Shown: in pieces, positions 5,988-6,363 of the stretch | Position numbering within the stretch: position 1 is the stretch's first letter | Layout: each line of letters opens with the position of its first letter | Assembly (NCBI GenBank): GCA_023433965.1 | Contig: JAEYTQ010000750.1 | Location: 1-6,363, forward strand | Reading direction: 5' to 3' | DNA length: 6,363 nt | Origin: Pseudomonadota bacterium | GTDB lineage: Bacteria > Pseudomonadota > Alphaproteobacteria > Rhizobiales > Xanthobacteraceae | Made by a program: the position numbers and the translations under genes | Notes under the pieces: generated by a model | Databases searched by the model: none | What the model saw: the letters and a program-made list of their open reading frames with translations, nothing else | What the model was told of the DNA's origin: nothing

Positions 5988-6024
5988 CTAATCGCGCGTT
6001 AACTCCGGGGTAACCGGGCCTTAA
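5988..6024 (+). promoter_or_regulatory. Four NTAA words at 11-bp steps, CtrA-like site array
   Basis: CTAA (5988), TTAA (5999), GTAA (6010) and TTAA (6021) are each separated by exactly seven bases. CtrA of alphaproteobacteria recognises TTAA-N7-TTAA(C). Here TTAA-N7-GTAAC at 5999-6014 is one base from that consensus, and the flanking words extend the same phasing. The array ends 50 bases before the ATG at 6075, a normal promoter distance. It lies in the divergent region, so it could also affect the DUF1330 gene. Assignment to CtrA is inference. Confidence 0.45.
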
Positions 6025-6074
6025 ACAGCGGCCGCTAGCGTCTCGGCGGGGCAGGCTGACCGGGCGTTTTGCGT

Positions 6075-6363
6075 ATGGCGTGGGGAAAGAAAAAGGGTGC
6101 GCGGAAGGAGCCGCTGTTCGGCTTGCCCGCGGCGCTCGCCGATCTTCGCCTCACCGCCGCGGACCGCATTCCCGGCGGCGACGACAAGCCCAAGAAATCT
6201 GCAAAACCATCCGCCAAGCGCAAGAGCGAGGAGGCCGGCGACGCGTCGCCGCGCGAGCGCAAGGCACCTGACGGCCGGAGCGGCGCCAAGCGGCGCGCGA
6301 AGCCGCGCGGCCGGTTCGGCCTCGGCCGCCTGGTCTATTGGGGGGCGGTGCTGAGCCTGTGGG
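6075..6363 (+). CDS. Probable PBP1A-type penicillin-binding protein, N-terminal fragment (runs off window)
   Basis: Only the first 96 residues are present and the frame is open to the end of the window. The opening MAWGKKKGARKEPLFGLPAALADLRL matches what I remember of Bradyrhizobium class A penicillin-binding proteins, which polymerise glycan strands and cross-link peptides in the periplasm. The visible part would be the cytoplasmic tail. It contains 25 Lys/Arg in 96 residues, mostly in a low-complexity basic stretch (38-80). A hydrophobic segment, presumably the single membrane anchor, begins at about residue 86 (LVYWGAVLSLW). The transglycosylase and transpeptidase domains lie beyond the window, so the function is not shown by the sequence itself. 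ATG 6075 has no strong Shine-Dalgarno. Codon use is the high-GC style of the other genes. The alternative is another single-pass membrane protein with a basic tail. Confidence 0.65.
   Translation, partial: MAWGKKKGARKEPLFGLPAALADLRLTAADRIPGGDDKPKKSAKPSAKRKSEEAGDASPRERKAPDGRSGAKRRAKPRGRFGLGRLVYWGAVLSLW

Noticed and set aside
5552..6013. A 153-codon plus-strand frame opposite DUF1330
   Set aside because: The minus-strand frame has a coherent DUF1330 domain and a good ribosome binding site. This frame has neither and spills into the intergenic region.
6028..6040. Overlapping eight-base palindromes GCGGCCGC and CGCTAGCG
   Set aside because: Short GC-rich palindromes are common at this base composition, and there is no second copy or consistent spacing to a promoter element.

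Overview
This 6.4-kb window is high-GC chromosomal DNA from an alphaproteobacterium. It is most likely Bradyrhizobium or a close relative in the Nitrobacteraceae. The GlnD, DUF1304, substrate-binding-protein and PBP1A-type sequences all read like the Bradyrhizobium forms I remember, and two intergenic palindromes resemble repeats common in that group. No database search was possible, so genus-level placement is from memory.

Layout, left to right. Positions 1-205 are a lower-GC leader with a 7-bp inverted repeat. glnD (206-2995, +) encodes the bifunctional PII uridylyltransferase/uridylyl-removing enzyme, the glutamine sensor of nitrogen control. A palindromic repeat (3017-3066) separates it from a convergent O6-alkylguanine-DNA alkyltransferase gene (3071-3634, -). 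That gene is divergent from a small four-helix membrane protein of family DUF1304 (3693-4055, +), which starts at TTG behind a strong Shine-Dalgarno. A 133-bp gap with a small hairpin and a perfect CCGTTG-N4-CAACGG element leads to a periplasmic branched-chain-amino-acid-type substrate-binding protein (4189-5412, +). A second copy of the palindromic repeat (5422-5462) sits at the next convergent junction, before a DUF1330 protein (5468-5893, -). A divergent intergenic region then carries four NTAA words at exact 11-bp steps (5988-6024), upstream of the start of a probable PBP1A-type peptidoglycan synthase cut by the window end (6075-6363, +).

The genes look like a housekeeping and accessory mixture rather than one pathway: nitrogen signalling, DNA alkylation repair, solute capture and cell-wall synthesis. 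No gene follows another closely in the same direction, so no operon is evident. I see no mobile element, RNA gene, CRISPR array or clear novel multi-gene system. The most interesting signals are regulatory: the 11-bp NTAA ladder, which resembles tandem CtrA half-sites, the operator-like dyad before the binding-protein gene, and the paired repeats at both convergent junctions.
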